DNA of 64,000 bases from Saccharibacillus endophyticus (GCF_013185185.1 NZ_JAAZWE010000004.1:280232-344231); one strand, 5' to 3'; shown: positions 26,343 to 35,402, numbered from the stretch's first letter. Notes: generated by a model from the letters alone, not told the origin. Translations and numbers: made by a program.

Positions 26343-26440
26343 GCTTGTCTAGGATTAATGAATGGTTTCGCCCGCCTGAAACGCACTAGAACCATGCGCG
26401 TTTCAAACGAACGTAAACCTGCAATTTATTCAAGACAAGA
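26343..26440. repeat. Inverted-repeat element, TTGTC...GACAA family, divergent copy
   Basis: The ends CTTGTCT and AGACAAG are inverted. The inside contains GAAACGC/GCGTTTC. The left flank ...TTAATGA resembles the CTCTTAATC of the next element. It appears to be a diverged member of the family at 26447-26547. Confidence 0.55.
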
Positions 26441-26446
26441 TACTAG

Positions 26447-26547
26447 TACCTTGTCAACTCTTAATCCGAGGTTATGTTCGACTGAAATGTACACGCTTTA
26501 GGTGCGTTTTAGTCGAACATAACCTTACTTTTAGCGTTGACAAGGTA
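26447..26547. repeat. Inverted-repeat element, TACCTTGTCAAC ends, copy A
   Basis: TACCTTGTCAAC (26447-26458) and GTTGACAAGGTA (26536-26547) are perfect inverted ends. The inner GGTTATGTTCGACT pairs with AGTCGAACATAACC. Total length is about 101 bp. A related copy lies at 33550-33675. Confidence 0.85.
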
Positions 26548-26564
26548 CCAGCCGCGGCTCGCCC

Positions 26565-26626
26565 AGGGCGTGTACGCAAACCTCTGAAAACCGAAAAGAT
26601 TTTTAGCAGGTTTGCGTACACGCCCT
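26565..26626. repeat. Perfect 19-bp hairpin
   Basis: AGGGCGTGTACGCAAACCT (26565-26583) and AGGTTTGCGTACACGCCCT (26608-26626) are perfectly complementary around a 24-base loop. There is no T run, so it is not a typical terminator. A further AGAAGC/GCTTCT hairpin follows at about 26643-26671. Confidence 0.85.
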
Positions 26627-26873
26627 CAACCAGTTTACCGGGAGAAGCGTTGCCTGTAAACCGTGGCTTCTCGCGCTTGCTCCACGCTTGTCTTCAATGA
26701 AATTTTTCTAATCAAGATTTCATATTCTGCCTGCTGGAGATCGGGTAAAATTCAAGCAAGGATATACGCGCAAGCCGCACCGAAAACGAAACGCGGCAGC
26801 CCGACGCCCCGTATATCTTTCATCGCCGGAGCATCGATTGGATGCGGCGCTCACACCCAAGGAGGAAAATGAT

Positions 26874-27083
26874 ATGTTCAAAAAAATTGTAGATAAAATT
26901 GTCCATTCCGCATCAAGTTCCAGCCACAAACGAGGGTCGAGCAGCCACCGAAGCCGCCGTTACCGCGGCTCCAGCAGCGATCGCCCAAGATACTCGCGCT
27001 CCTCGTCTTCCAACCATAAACACGGCGGGTACGGACGTCACGGTCATTCCTACTATAAAAGAAAATCCGGAAGCTCCAGTTGA
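26874..27083 (+). CDS. Small basic Ser/Arg/His-rich protein
   Basis: I do not recognise a family. The 69-aa product begins MFKKIVDKIVHSASSSS and is then dominated by Ser, Arg, His, Tyr and Gly, ending YYKRKSGSSS. The ATG at 26874 has AAGGAGG 9 bases upstream, which is why it is preferred over an upstream ATG at 26838. The composition is that of a disordered, positively charged, possibly spore- or nucleic-acid-associated protein; that is inference only. A strong hairpin follows. Confidence 0.6.
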   Translation: MFKKIVDKIVHSASSSSHKRGSSSHRSRRYRGSSSDRPRYSRSSSSNHKHGGYGRHGHSYYKRKSGSSS

Positions 27084-27121
27084 TCCGCAGCAGCAGCGGC
27101 AGCGTGTACGCCGGCAGCGCA

Positions 27122-27166
27122 AACAGGCCGTTCTCCTCGTCGCAATGACGAAGGGAACGGCCTGTT
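27122..27166. terminator. Hairpin between convergent genes
   Basis: AACAGGCCGTTC (27122-27133) pairs with GAACGGCCTGTT (27155-27166). The T tails are weak. It likely terminates the small Ser-rich gene, the kinase gene, or both. Confidence 0.65.
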
Positions 27167-27187
27167 CGTGCGTGTAAAAATGAACGA

Positions 27188-28114
27188 TCAATCGTTACGA
27201 AGGGCGTCCAGGCTCTCACTAATTGCCTTCTGTGCTTCGCCCGTGTCCGCAAAAGGCGTATCCAAGCGCAGCAAACGGCGCAGCAGCCTTTTCGTCCGTG
27301 CCGATAAATCCAATTCGTCCTCCCATGAGGGCTCGCCCGATTCCGGCAGCGGCACAGGCATGCTTTTCCCTGCCGCAAAAGCCGCTTCCCGATCACGGGG
27401 ATGCGAGACCGCATGCGAACTCGGCGAGTGTTGAAGGAGCTTTGAAGCAGGAGAAGTCCCTTCGCCCGGCGGCGCATACCCGGAGTAAAGCATATAAAGC
27501 AGCAAATGCCCCGCATCCTCCAGGTCCGAGTAGATTCGGGCCGGCATCCGTCCTTCTATCAAAGAACCGTCCGGCGCTTTGACCTCATCTTCACCGATTC
27601 GACGCGCCAGTCCGAAATCGATCAGATGAATGCCCTTTTCGTCCATCATCACGTTGGGAATGCGGATATCGAGATGAACGTAGCCGCGGGCATGCACATA
27701 TCCGATCAAATCCAGCAGTTCCAGCGCCCAGCGCAAGCAATCCGCTTCGTCGAACACTCGCCTTTCCTCGAAAATCAAATCTTCCAGCGTTCGGCCCCGT
27801 ATATAATCCGCCGCCAGCCAGTCTCTTTTTCGATATTTAAAAAAGTCTTTGCAGCGCGGAATGGACGGATGTTCCATCGCCAGCAGCGCATCGCGTTCCC
27901 GCCTCAGCAGCAGCCCCGCCAATCGGCGCCGACTCGGCTTGGCCTGCTTCAGCGCTACCTCGCGGCCGTCCTGCCGATCGATGCAGCGATAGCTCAGACC
28001 GTAACTGCCCATGCCCAGCAGCTCGGCCACTTCGTAACGCTCGCCGATCCGTTGACCGGGTTGAACCGGGTAGTCGCGCCAAGCTCGGATGAATTCTTTG
28101 ATGGATTGAAGCAT
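27188..28114 (-). CDS. Hanks-type serine/threonine protein kinase
   Basis: Phosphorylates Ser/Thr of unknown targets. Kinase motifs: glycine loop LLGMGSYGLSYR (residues ~34-45), catalytic Lys in VALKQAK, Glu in RRERDALLAME, catalytic loop YVHLDIRIPNVM (HLD-x-x-x-x-N; Arg replaces the usual Lys after DI) and IDFGLARR (DFG). There is no transmembrane or PASTA part, so it is not PrkC; it is cytoplasmic and 308 aa. The ATG at 28114 is chosen because AAGGAG of the upstream in-frame ATG region forms its ribosome site. The nitroreductase gene lies 65 bp upstream on the same strand. Confidence 0.85.
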   Translation of the reverse strand: MLQSIKEFIRAWRDYPVQPGQRIGERYEVAELLGMGSYGLSYRCIDRQDGREVALKQAKPSRRRLAGLLLRRERDALLAMEHPSIPRCKDFFKYRKRDWLAADYIRGRTLEDLIFEERRVFDEADCLRWALELLDLIGYVHARGYVHLDIRIPNVMMDEKGIHLIDFGLARRIGEDEVKAPDGSLIEGRMPARIYSDLEDAGHLLLYMLYSGYAPPGEGTSPASKLLQHSPSSHAVSHPRDREAAFAAGKSMPVPLPESGEPSWEDELDLSARTKRLLRRLLRLDTPFADTGEAQKAISESLDALRND

Positions 28115-28179
28115 CCTGCACTCCTTCATGCGGCTATGCCGATTGTGATCGAACCCGGCACATCCGCTTCATATGCTGC

Positions 28180-28929
28180 TTATTGTTTATTAAAGCCTTT
28201 GCTCTCCAAAAACGAACGCAGCTGCAACCGCGACGGGTTGGTTAATTTGGCCGCCATTTGCTCCGACCACGAAGTCGTGCGCTGGCCGTTCGTGCGCGCC
28301 GTAATATAACGGACCGCCGTCTCGTCGTAAGCCTGTACGCCGCGCTCGTTTTGTTCAACATGGTAACCGTTCATATGCAATACGGCTTCCTGCGGAAGGC
28401 GAGGACGCAGACCGGCCCCATGATTCGGGTCCGGATAGCCCACGCACATCCCGAAGACCGGATAAACGTATTCCGGCAGGCCGAGCAGGTCCGAGACCGT
28501 TTCGATTTGGTTGCGAATGCCGCCGATGTACACGATGCCGAGTCCCAGCGATTCCGCAGCCACGGCCGCGTTTTGTGACGCCAGCGCCACATCGACCGTT
28601 GCCACGACGAAGTTTTCGGCGGCTCCCTCGTAAGAGGATGCGCCCGGTTGATGCGTCTCGGCTGCTTTTTTCAATCGGGAGAGGTCTGCGCACCACACCA
28701 GGAATACCGGGCACTCCTGAATATAGGCCTGATCGCCCGCGCATTCGGACAGCTTATTTTTCAAGTCGGGATCGGTAACCGCTACGACGCTGTACGCCTG
28801 AACGTTGCTGGAGCTGGACGCCATTTGCCCGGCAGCCACAATCGCCTCAAGCTGCTCCTGCGAAACGGGTTGATCCGTATATTTGCGAACGGAACGGTGA
28901 TTCATTAACAGGGAAATCGTATCGTTCAT
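28180..28929 (-). CDS. NADPH-dependent nitro/flavin reductase (NfsA/NfrA family)
   Basis: An FMN-dependent oxidoreductase of the NfsA_FRP group. Motifs: NHRSVRKYTDQPV (FMN phosphate), AAGQMASSSSNVQAYSVV, GLGIVYIGGIRNQIE, PVFGMCVGYP and a C-terminal KGFNKQ tail as in NfrA/YcnD. Length is 249 aa. It should reduce nitroaromatics, quinones or flavins with NADPH. It is on the same strand as the kinase, and co-transcription is possible. Confidence 0.9.
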   Translation of the reverse strand: MNDTISLLMNHRSVRKYTDQPVSQEQLEAIVAAGQMASSSSNVQAYSVVAVTDPDLKNKLSECAGDQAYIQECPVFLVWCADLSRLKKAAETHQPGASSYEGAAENFVVATVDVALASQNAAVAAESLGLGIVYIGGIRNQIETVSDLLGLPEYVYPVFGMCVGYPDPNHGAGLRPRLPQEAVLHMNGYHVEQNERGVQAYDETAVRYITARTNGQRTTSWSEQMAAKLTNPSRLQLRSFLESKGFNKQ

Positions 28930-29158
28930 CGAAATGCCTTCTTTCCGTATGGAATCTGTAAAACCTCGGTACGAACTTTTGCTTGGCGCATATTCGCGTC
29001 GTTTCTATTATGAAACCCCGATGCGGTCCTTGCAAGAGACGTCAGATCGCATACTTGTCCCGCTCCCTTCCAAAACGCAAAAAGGCTCCGACTTCAAGCA
29101 TGAATCCCGTTTCGGATCGATGCTTATGCCGGAACCTTTATCCGCCTTGCCTGTATTC

Positions 29159-29413
29159 TTATTCGCCATACCCAAAGTGAGTCCCACGCTCCTTCTTCTC
29201 CGATAACGGTTCATTAGAAAGCGTATTCATAAAATCAGGCCGGAATGAATCATGGCTTGAGGCGAAGTTTAACGGTTTAGGCGACGGATATTCACTGCTT
29301 GGCTCATCCGTTTCCCGAACGAGCATTCCCGAGGGATCGCGCAATGCCTGAATGAGCGCGAAAGCGGCGGTAAACGGCAAATGTTGCTGGACTGCCCGGC
29401 GGCTTCTGCTCAT
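29159..29413 (-). CDS. Small hypothetical protein
   Basis: No family recognised. The ATG at 29413 has GAGGAGG about 7 bases upstream, which argues that this 84-aa frame is translated. The N-terminus MSRSRRAVQQHLPF is basic; the rest is hydrophilic with no membrane segment. The surrounding 28930-29600 interval otherwise shows nothing. Confidence 0.5.
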   Translation of the reverse strand: MSRSRRAVQQHLPFTAAFALIQALRDPSGMLVRETDEPSSEYPSPKPLNFASSHDSFRPDFMNTLSNEPLSEKKERGTHFGYGE

Positions 29414-29600
29414 TCCTTTTCCTCCTCACGTGATCTTAAGCGACATCATGATTGAGCTTTTTGTATATTTAACGTTTGTTGTAGGCTTTGACTCACGTTT
29501 TATGGAAATTACAGGGTGAAAACTCGAAAACGCTGACACACGTTCGTCAAAAATAGATTCGGTATCACGATTAAGGGAGTAGGCATCACCTTATGAGAGC

Positions 29601-30497
29601 CTATTCTTCCACCCACGGATTGCGCACGTCACGGAAAGCTTCGACCGACTTGGTGAGTGTTCCGCCGTTTTGTTCAAGTACCCTTGTATAATTGCGCAGC
29701 ATCTTGGTGAACGGAGACTGGCTTTTGGTTCGGATTTGCTTCCGATACGCCGCTTTCGCTTCGGGATCGATCTTGCGCGTATCGTAATCGAACAGAGGCA
29801 CGTTATCCGTGCCGTATAAAACAATATACAGCGATTGGTCATACATCTGCTGCACGGTTTCCGTCTCCGGCGTGTTCGGATAACTTACCAAATAGCGGCT
29901 CTGGCGTTCCGCCCTCTCGACCAACTCCTTCCAGCTCACCATCAATCCCGCATCCTTGGTCAGTTCGCTGACCGTCTCGTCCGAACGAATCTTGAGATAA
30001 TCGGCGTAACGCCCGGTCGTTCGCGAGGCTTGCTTCATGTAGCGCAAATAATCGATTTTCGGGAAAAAGTAGCCTTCCGTCGAGTCGAGCACGTAGCCGT
30101 TGTTCTCGATCTCCGCCAGCAGCTTATCCGCTTGAGCGTTGCCCGTGCGCGTTCCTTTTTTCCAATCGCCGTAAATGCCGTCCGTGTTCATGAGCGCATC
30201 CTGAATCGGTTCCCGGCTCAACGCTTCTTCCAAGCCCGGCAAACGCTTATTCTGTACCGTCTCCAAACGGCGCAACCAGACGGTCACGGATGCCGGGGAT
30301 GAAGATGCCGCGTTTTTTTCGATATAGGTCCACATTCCGGACACGTCGCTTTTGGCGGATACGGCATTGAAACCGGAAGGCGCAGCCGCAGCTTCAACGC
30401 GTTCTGCCGGCAGAATCGAACCGGTCAGAGCGGTCATCAGCGCCATGGCAGCCAAGGCCGGGATTTTTTTGCGGGTACGCTTTTTAGGTTCGTTCAT
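29601..30497 (-). CDS. Secreted hypothetical protein
   Basis: I do not recognise a family. The product is 298 aa from the ATG at 30497 (GAGGAGG upstream). It has a basic N-terminus (MNEPKKRTRKKI), a hydrophobic stretch and a likely signal-peptidase site after AERVEAAAAP. The mature region is charged and soluble with no repeats or Cys, so export across the membrane is inferred. It lies between the nitroreductase region and copA without an obvious operon. Confidence 0.65.
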   Translation of the reverse strand: MNEPKKRTRKKIPALAAMALMTALTGSILPAERVEAAAAPSGFNAVSAKSDVSGMWTYIEKNAASSSPASVTVWLRRLETVQNKRLPGLEEALSREPIQDALMNTDGIYGDWKKGTRTGNAQADKLLAEIENNGYVLDSTEGYFFPKIDYLRYMKQASRTTGRYADYLKIRSDETVSELTKDAGLMVSWKELVERAERQSRYLVSYPNTPETETVQQMYDQSLYIVLYGTDNVPLFDYDTRKIDPEAKAAYRKQIRTKSQSPFTKMLRNYTRVLEQNGGTLTKSVEAFRDVRNPWVEE

Positions 30498-30639
30498 CAA
30501 AAGGCCTCCTCGGAATAGGGATCGTTGCGAAATTGCATTCATGTAAACGAATTCATAATCTTTTGCCTATAATACGCACGAATTCGAAAACGGACTCGGA
30601 GATTCGAAAATTTTATTCAATATGCGAAAATAAAGATAA

Positions 30640-30682
30640 CAAAAAGCGACGTTAGGAGCTAAAAAACTCTTCACGTCGCTCG
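30640..30682 (-). terminator. Terminator of copA
   Basis: AGCGACGT and ACGTCGCT (30645-30680) pair; on the minus strand the stem is followed by TTTTTGTT. Confidence 0.8.
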
Positions 30683-30694
30683 CTTACTTGTATT

Positions 30695-33199
30695 TTACCG
30701 ATTCAGCTTCACTCGCTGCAAGCGCAGCGCGTTCAGCACAACCGACACCGAGCTGAAGGCCATCGCCGCTCCGGCCAACCAAGGAGCCAGGAAGCCGATT
30801 GCCGCGATCGGAATGCCGACCACGTTATAGCCGAGCGCCCAGAACAGGTTCTGGCGAATATTGTCCATCGTACGGCGGCTCATCAGGATGGCATCGGCGA
30901 CGCTGTTCAGATCGCCGCGCATCAACGTGATATCCGCAGCTTCCATCGCCACGTCGGTGCCCGTGCCGATGGCCATCCCCGTATCCGCTGTCGCCAACGC
31001 CGGCGCGTCATTGATTCCGTCCCCGACCATGGCGACTTTGCGGCCCGCTTGCTGCAGCTTTTTCACTTCTTCGGCTTTGCCTTCCGGAAGGACTTCGGCC
31101 AATACGTCATTCTCGCGAATACCGGCCTGAGCTGCGATTGCAAGTGCGGTCGCCCGATTATCGCCGGTAATCATGATGACGCGCAGTCCCATTTGATGCA
31201 GGCGGCGAATCGCTTCCGGCGACGATTCTTTGAGCGTATCCGCCACGGCCACCACGCCCGCCAGTCGGCCGTCGATCGCGACCAGCATCGCCGTCTTCCC
31301 TTCGTTTTCGAGGCGTTCCATATCCGCTAATGCGGAAGCCGCTTCGATGTTGCGCTCTTGCAGCAAACGACGCGTCCCGATCAGAAGTTCGCGTCCCGAT
31401 ACGACAGCCGTAATCCCGTAGCCGGGCAGCGATTCGAAGCTTTCGGCTTGAGGCATCGAAATTCCGCGTTCGCCGACGCCCCGTACCAATGCTTCAGCCA
31501 AAGGATGTTCGGACGCATTTTCCGCCGCTCCGACCAGTGCCAGCAGTTCGTTTTCCTCTACGGCATAGGCGACGACATCGGTCAGTTCCGGTTTGCCTTT
31601 CGTAACCGTGCCTGTCTTGTCCAAAACGATCGTATCCACGCTGCGCGCGGTTTCCAGGTGTTCGCCGCCTTTGAACAGAATGCCGAACTCGGCCGCGCGA
31701 CCGGAACCTGCCATGATCGAAGTCGGCGTAGCCAGGCCAAGCGCACAGGGACAAGCGATAACCAGTACGGCGATCGCTTTTTCCAACGCACCCGGGAAAT
31801 CGCCGGAATCGACCGCGAAATACCAGATCGCGAAGGTCACGATCGCTATACCCACGACGATCGGCACGAAGATTCCGGAGATTACGTCGGCCATGCGTTG
31901 GATCGGAGCCTTCGACCCCTGAGCTTCTTCCACGACGCGCACGATCTGTGCCAGCGCGGTATCGCGTCCGACCTTTGTCGCTTTGACCAGCAGCGCTCCG
32001 TTTTTGTTGATCGTGGCTCCGGCAACCGACGAACCCGGCTCTTTGCCGACCGGAAGGCTTTCGCCGGTCAGCATCGATTCGTCGACGGAGGAACGCCCTT
32101 CGGTCACGGTGCCGTCCACCGGAATTTTCTCGCCCGGACGAACGCGCACGATATCGCCGACCGCGACTTCTTCGACCGGAATTTCGGTTTCCGCCCCGTC
32201 CCGAACCACGATGGCCGTCTTGGCTTGAAGCCCCATCAGGCTGCGAATGGCATCGGACGAGCGGCCTTTGGCTCTGGACTCGAACCATTTGCCGACGAGA
32301 ACCAGCGTGATCAGCACGGCACTCGTTTCAAAATACAATTCCGGCATGCCGTGACCCGCCATGTTCATGGCATCGTGTCCGGCAGCATCGCTTGGGGTAC
32401 CGCCGCCGATTGCCCACTGAATGGATAGATACAGACTGTAAAAGTAAGCGGCAGACGTGCCCAGAGCGACCAGTACATCCATGTTGGCACTACCGTTACG
32501 CAGCGCTTTATAGGCGCCGACGTAGAACTGCCAGCCGATGATGAGCTGGACCGGCGTGGCAAGAGCCAGTTGGAACCATGGATTCATGAAAATCTCCGGT
32601 ACATAAATAAACGAAGTGAACGAGAAATGTCCGGCCATCGCCCAGAGCAGAGGCAGCGAGAGCAGCGCGGAGATGATCAGCTTGGTGAGGCGTTTACGAT
32701 CTTCGCCGCCGCGATCGCGTTCTTCGCCCTCCTGCTTCAGCTTCGCCCCGTAGCCGAGCTGCTGGACTTTTCGCATGATGTCCCCGGAATCGAGCGCGCC
32801 CGGCGAATATTCCACGTGCGCAGTCTCCAGGGCAAGATTGACGCTGGCGTTCAGAACGCCGGGCATGCGGTTCAAGCCTTTTTCGATCCGGGCCGAGCAA
32901 GCCGCGCAGGTCATTCCGGTGATGTCGAAGTCGGATGCGTCTTTGACCGTGCCGTAACCGAGCGATTCGATCTTGCGTTCGATCTCGGCGATGTCGGTTT
33001 CTTTCGGATTATAATCGACGGATGCTTTTTCCAGCGCCAGATTGACGTTGGCCGCGGCGATGCCGGGCATCCGGTTCAAGCCTTTTTCGATACGGTTGGA
33101 GCAGGCTGCACAGGTCATGCCGCTAATTTGCAGGGTAGCTTGTTGGGTGCGGGCATTGGGCGACGATGGCGAATCCGGTGCCTGTGTTTGGGTAGACAT
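30695..33199 (-). CDS. copA: Copper-exporting P-type ATPase CopA
   Basis: P1B-type ATPase that pumps Cu(I) out of the cell. Two N-terminal metal-binding domains each show [20 protein letters not shown] (residues ~24 and ~94). Eight membrane segments follow, with the transport motif [13 protein letters not shown], phosphorylation motif DKTGTVTKG, the HP locus in [10 protein letters not shown], and hinge [14 protein letters not shown]. The start at 33199 has AAAGGAGG 8 bases upstream; length is 834 aa. A CsoR-type operator lies just upstream at 33228-33244. Confidence 0.96.
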   Translation of the reverse strand: MSTQTQAPDSPSSPNARTQQATLQISGMTCAACSNRIEKGLNRMPGIAAANVNLALEKASVDYNPKETDIAEIERKIESLGYGTVKDASDFDITGMTCAACSARIEKGLNRMPGVLNASVNLALETAHVEYSPGALDSGDIMRKVQQLGYGAKLKQEGEERDRGGEDRKRLTKLIISALLSLPLLWAMAGHFSFTSFIYVPEIFMNPWFQLALATPVQLIIGWQFYVGAYKALRNGSANMDVLVALGTSAAYFYSLYLSIQWAIGGGTPSDAAGHDAMNMAGHGMPELYFETSAVLITLVLVGKWFESRAKGRSSDAIRSLMGLQAKTAIVVRDGAETEIPVEEVAVGDIVRVRPGEKIPVDGTVTEGRSSVDESMLTGESLPVGKEPGSSVAGATINKNGALLVKATKVGRDTALAQIVRVVEEAQGSKAPIQRMADVISGIFVPIVVGIAIVTFAIWYFAVDSGDFPGALEKAIAVLVIACPCALGLATPTSIMAGSGRAAEFGILFKGGEHLETARSVDTIVLDKTGTVTKGKPELTDVVAYAVEENELLALVGAAENASEHPLAEALVRGVGERGISMPQAESFESLPGYGITAVVSGRELLIGTRRLLQERNIEAASALADMERLENEGKTAMLVAIDGRLAGVVAVADTLKESSPEAIRRLHQMGLRVIMITGDNRATALAIAAQAGIRENDVLAEVLPEGKAEEVKKLQQAGRKVAMVGDGINDAPALATADTGMAIGTGTDVAMEAADITLMRGDLNSVADAILMSRRTMDNIRQNLFWALGYNVVGIPIAAIGFLAPWLAGAAMAFSSVSVVLNALRLQRVKLNR

Positions 33200-33227
33200 G
33201 GGGGCGACCTCCTTTTTGATTTTCCAC

Positions 33228-33244
33228 ATACCCTTAGGGGGTAT
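33228..33244. promoter_or_regulatory. CsoR-type operator upstream of copA
   Basis: ATACCCTTAGGGGGTAT is the G-tract palindrome typical of CsoR sites. It is near-identical, in inverted orientation, to the site upstream of csoR at 34509-34525. Confidence 0.85.
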
Positions 33245-33314
33245 GTTTCACGGCTGAGAAAAGGCCGAATTCGGCCTTGAGCCGAAACCGATCCGCGATG
33301 TCGAAGTATTGTAC

Positions 33315-33510
33315 TTTTAACGGAATCACATGACGCTAGAGGCAAAAATCGGCCGTTTAAAAATTCTAACGGAACGAGGCGACGCTTAGCCGAGAAAATC
33401 GTTCCTTTTGTTGGATTTGAGTCCTATTTTGACGTCTAAGCGTTTCTAGGATCCGTTACGTTTGAAAGCTGATCCGAATCAGGCGTTTAACGGACATGCG
33501 ATCCTTTAAA
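33315..33510. repeat. Second cluster of TAACGGAT-family short repeats
   Basis: Units at 33315-33339, 33363-33392, 33431-33460 and 33485-33510 share TAACGGA, GACGCTTAGC/CTAAGCGTC and GGATCCGTTA elements with the cluster at the window start, mostly in inverted orientation. They fill most of the copZ-copA gap. Confidence 0.65.
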
Positions 33511-33549
33511 AATCGGACGCCGGCAAACAGAAAAGTCCGACGAGGTTAT

Positions 33550-33675
33550 GACCTTGTCGACTCTTAATCGGAGGATTACGTTCGAATGAAACCATGATTC
33601 CGGTAGAAACTTCGTACACGGCTTAGGTACGAAATTTCTACCGGGCGTAACCTTACCTTTGGTGTTGACAAGGTA
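33550..33675. repeat. Inverted-repeat element, ACCTTGTCGAC ends, copy B
   Basis: ACCTTGTCGAC (33551-33561) and GTTGACAAGGT (33664-33674) form the ends. The next bases CTCTTAATCGGAGGATTACG match copy A (26447-26547) closely. The central stem is CGGTAGAAACTTCGTAC with GTACGAAATTTCTACCG, different in sequence from copy A but the same in shape. Confidence 0.8.
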
Positions 33676-33710
33676 CGATGATCGGCTCGACGGACTTGAT
33701 GAGGCGTGGA

Positions 33711-33911
33711 TTAGACGATGTCGTAGCCTTGGTCTTCGATTGCCGCTTTGATCGCGTCCAGGCTGACAGTAGCTTCGTCATAAGAGACGTCTACCGTTTT
33801 CGCGCCGAGATCGACCGTACCTTGCGCTCCGGCTTCTTTTACCGCGCCTTCGACAGCTTTGACGCAGTGGTTGCAGGACATGCCTTCGACGTTAAGGGTT
33901 GTAGTTTGCAT
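33711..33911 (-). CDS. copZ: Copper chaperone CopZ
   Basis: A 66-aa heavy-metal-associated domain protein that carries Cu(I) to CopA. The metal site is GMSCNHCVKAVEGA (CxxC at residues ~13-16). AAGGAGGAA precedes the ATG at 33911; upstream in-frame codons lack a ribosome site. It lies between csoR and copA on the same strand, but repeat-filled gaps separate it from both. Confidence 0.93.
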   Translation of the reverse strand: MQTTTLNVEGMSCNHCVKAVEGAVKEAGAQGTVDLGAKTVDVSYDEATVSLDAIKAAIEDQGYDIV

Positions 33912-33941
33912 GGGTGGTTCCTCCTTGGGAAATGGGATTTT

Positions 33942-34104
33942 AAAAGCTTTCGTCAAAGTCGCTAATGGAAGATTGCGAACATTTTTACTGTTCGTAACCC
34001 TGATTGGAATCGCTCTCCGGATACCTTTTGTTGCAAGTTGAACCGTCTTGCAACAAAAGCTTTCATCACAGTCGCTAAGGTGAGGGTTACGAACATTTTT
34101 ACTT
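33942..34104. repeat. Diverged direct repeat flanking a hairpin between csoR and copZ
   Basis: AAAAGCTTTCGTCAAAGTCG (from 33942) and AAAAGCTTTCATCACAGTCG (from 34056) begin two ~48-bp direct copies, each ending CGAACATTTTTACT. Between them CTTTTGTTGCAAG pairs with CTTGCAACAAAAG, a likely csoR terminator or processing hairpin. Confidence 0.75.
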
Positions 34105-34452
34105 CAATAATTTATTCACCGTAATCAACAATTCGTCAATCACTTCGGTCTCCCCTGCCTCGATCCGTTCGACCACGCAGCTCTTCATATGGCCTTCGAG
34201 CAAAAGGCGGCCGACGCTGTTGAGGGCGGATTGGGCAGCGGCGATCTGGTTAAGAACGTCGTCGCAGTAAGTGTCTTTTTCGATCATGCCCTTGATGCCG
34301 CGGATTTGGCCTTCGACGCGGTTCAACCGGGAAACGAGATTGCTTTTCGTCGCTTCGGAATGATGACTTTTACGCGGCAGCTTACCGTCTTCTCCAGGCG
34401 TATGACAGTGCTCGCCCTCCGAAACCGGCTCCACCTTCTTCTGAATCGTCAT
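34099..34452 (-). CDS. csoR: Copper-sensing transcriptional repressor CsoR
   Basis: Represses the copper genes until Cu(I) binds. Copper ligands are in DTYCDDVLNQ (Cys) and GHMKSCVV (His-x3-Cys); the family start SRLNRVEGQIRGIKGMIE is clear. The 117-aa product starts at the ATG at 34452 with GAAGGGAG upstream. An N-terminal ~30-residue His-containing tail (EGEHCHTPGEDGK) precedes the core. An operator sits at 34509-34525, implying autoregulation. Confidence 0.93.
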   Translation of the reverse strand: MTIQKKVEPVSEGEHCHTPGEDGKLPRKSHHSEATKSNLVSRLNRVEGQIRGIKGMIEKDTYCDDVLNQIAAAQSALNSVGRLLLEGHMKSCVVERIEAGETEVIDELLITVNKLLK

Positions 34453-34508
34453 AAGTCCACTCCCTTCTTGGATGTATAAGCCCACCTTCGATCTGCCTTC
34501 ATTCTAAT

Positions 34509-34525
34509 ATACCCCCATAGGGTAT
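34509..34525. promoter_or_regulatory. CsoR-type operator upstream of csoR
   Basis: ATACCCCCATAGGGTAT, the same pseudo-palindrome as upstream of copA, about 57 bp from the csoR start. Confidence 0.85.
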
Positions 34526-34646
34526 GTAAAGAGTTTTTAGATATTTCTTTGGCTACAACACATAATTGTGATCAGAATATGAAATTTTTAATCTTCTTTC
34601 CCTTACCTACTCCCCCTCAAAAAGAAATCTTTCGTGGGACGACCTA

Positions 34647-34743
34647 GCGGAGGGAGAAATTCAGTGAAGAACGCCTTTGAGCGCGGAAAGCCGTAGGCTT
34701 TCTGCGCGAGACAGCGTTCTGAACGAATTTCTCCCGCAGCGCC
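34647..34743 (-). repeat. Large hairpin element, copy 3 (opposite orientation)
   Basis: Outer arms GCGGAGGGAGAAATTC and GAATTTCTCCCGCAGC, inner stem GCGCGGAAAGCC/GGCTTTCTGCGC. Here the CGCCTTTGA strand comes first and GAGACAGCG second, the reverse of copies 1 and 4. It lies between the divergent csoR and tdk genes. Confidence 0.85.
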
Positions 34744-34826
34744 TCCCTCGCCAATTTCTCTTTGTCCCCCTCTTTTTTCCTGCTACAATGAAAGTCGGAC
34801 TTCACAGCTAAGGAGCGAATACAATC

Positions 34827-35402
34827 ATGGCGCAACTTTTTTTCAAATACGGGGCAATGAACAGCGGGAAATCCATCGAGATCCTGAAGGTCGCCCATAA
34901 CTACGAAGAGCAAAACAAAAACGTACTGATCTTCACCTCCGGCATCGACGATCGCGACGAGGTCGGGCATGTCTCTTCCCGCATCGGCATGAAACGCGAA
35001 GCGATTCCGGTCTACGCCAGCACGAACCTGTACAACGAAGTGAAAAATTATCAAGGCCAAAAGATCAGCTGCGTGCTGTTCGACGAGGTGCAGTTTGTGA
35101 CCAAGGAGCAAGTGCTGCAAATGACGCAAATCGTGGACGAGCTGAACATCCCGGTCATGGGCTTCGGTCTCAAAAACGACTTCCGCAACGAATTGTTCGA
35201 AGGCAGTCAATATATGCTGTTGTACGCGGACAAGATCGAGGAAATGAAAACGATCTGCTGGTTCTGCGAACGTAAAGCCACGATGGCGCTGCGCGTCGAC
35301 GAGAACCGCAAACCGCTCTACGACGGCGAACAGATCCAGATCGGCGGAAACGACCGTTACTTCCCCGTTTGCCGCAAATGCCACGCCAACCCGCCGCTTT
35401 AA
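34827..35402 (+). CDS. tdk: Thymidine kinase
   Basis: Phosphorylates thymidine in pyrimidine salvage. Type-II TK motifs: [11 protein letters not shown] (P-loop, residues ~6-16), VLFDEVQF (Walker B), [17 protein letters not shown] (lasso), and two zinc CxxC pairs, CWFCERKA and CRKCHANPP. Length is 191 aa. AAGGAGC precedes the ATG. Monocistronic and followed by a hairpin terminator. Confidence 0.94.
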   Translation: MAQLFFKYGAMNSGKSIEILKVAHNYEEQNKNVLIFTSGIDDRDEVGHVSSRIGMKREAIPVYASTNLYNEVKNYQGQKISCVLFDEVQFVTKEQVLQMTQIVDELNIPVMGFGLKNDFRNELFEGSQYMLLYADKIEEMKTICWFCERKATMALRVDENRKPLYDGEQIQIGGNDRYFPVCRKCHANPPL

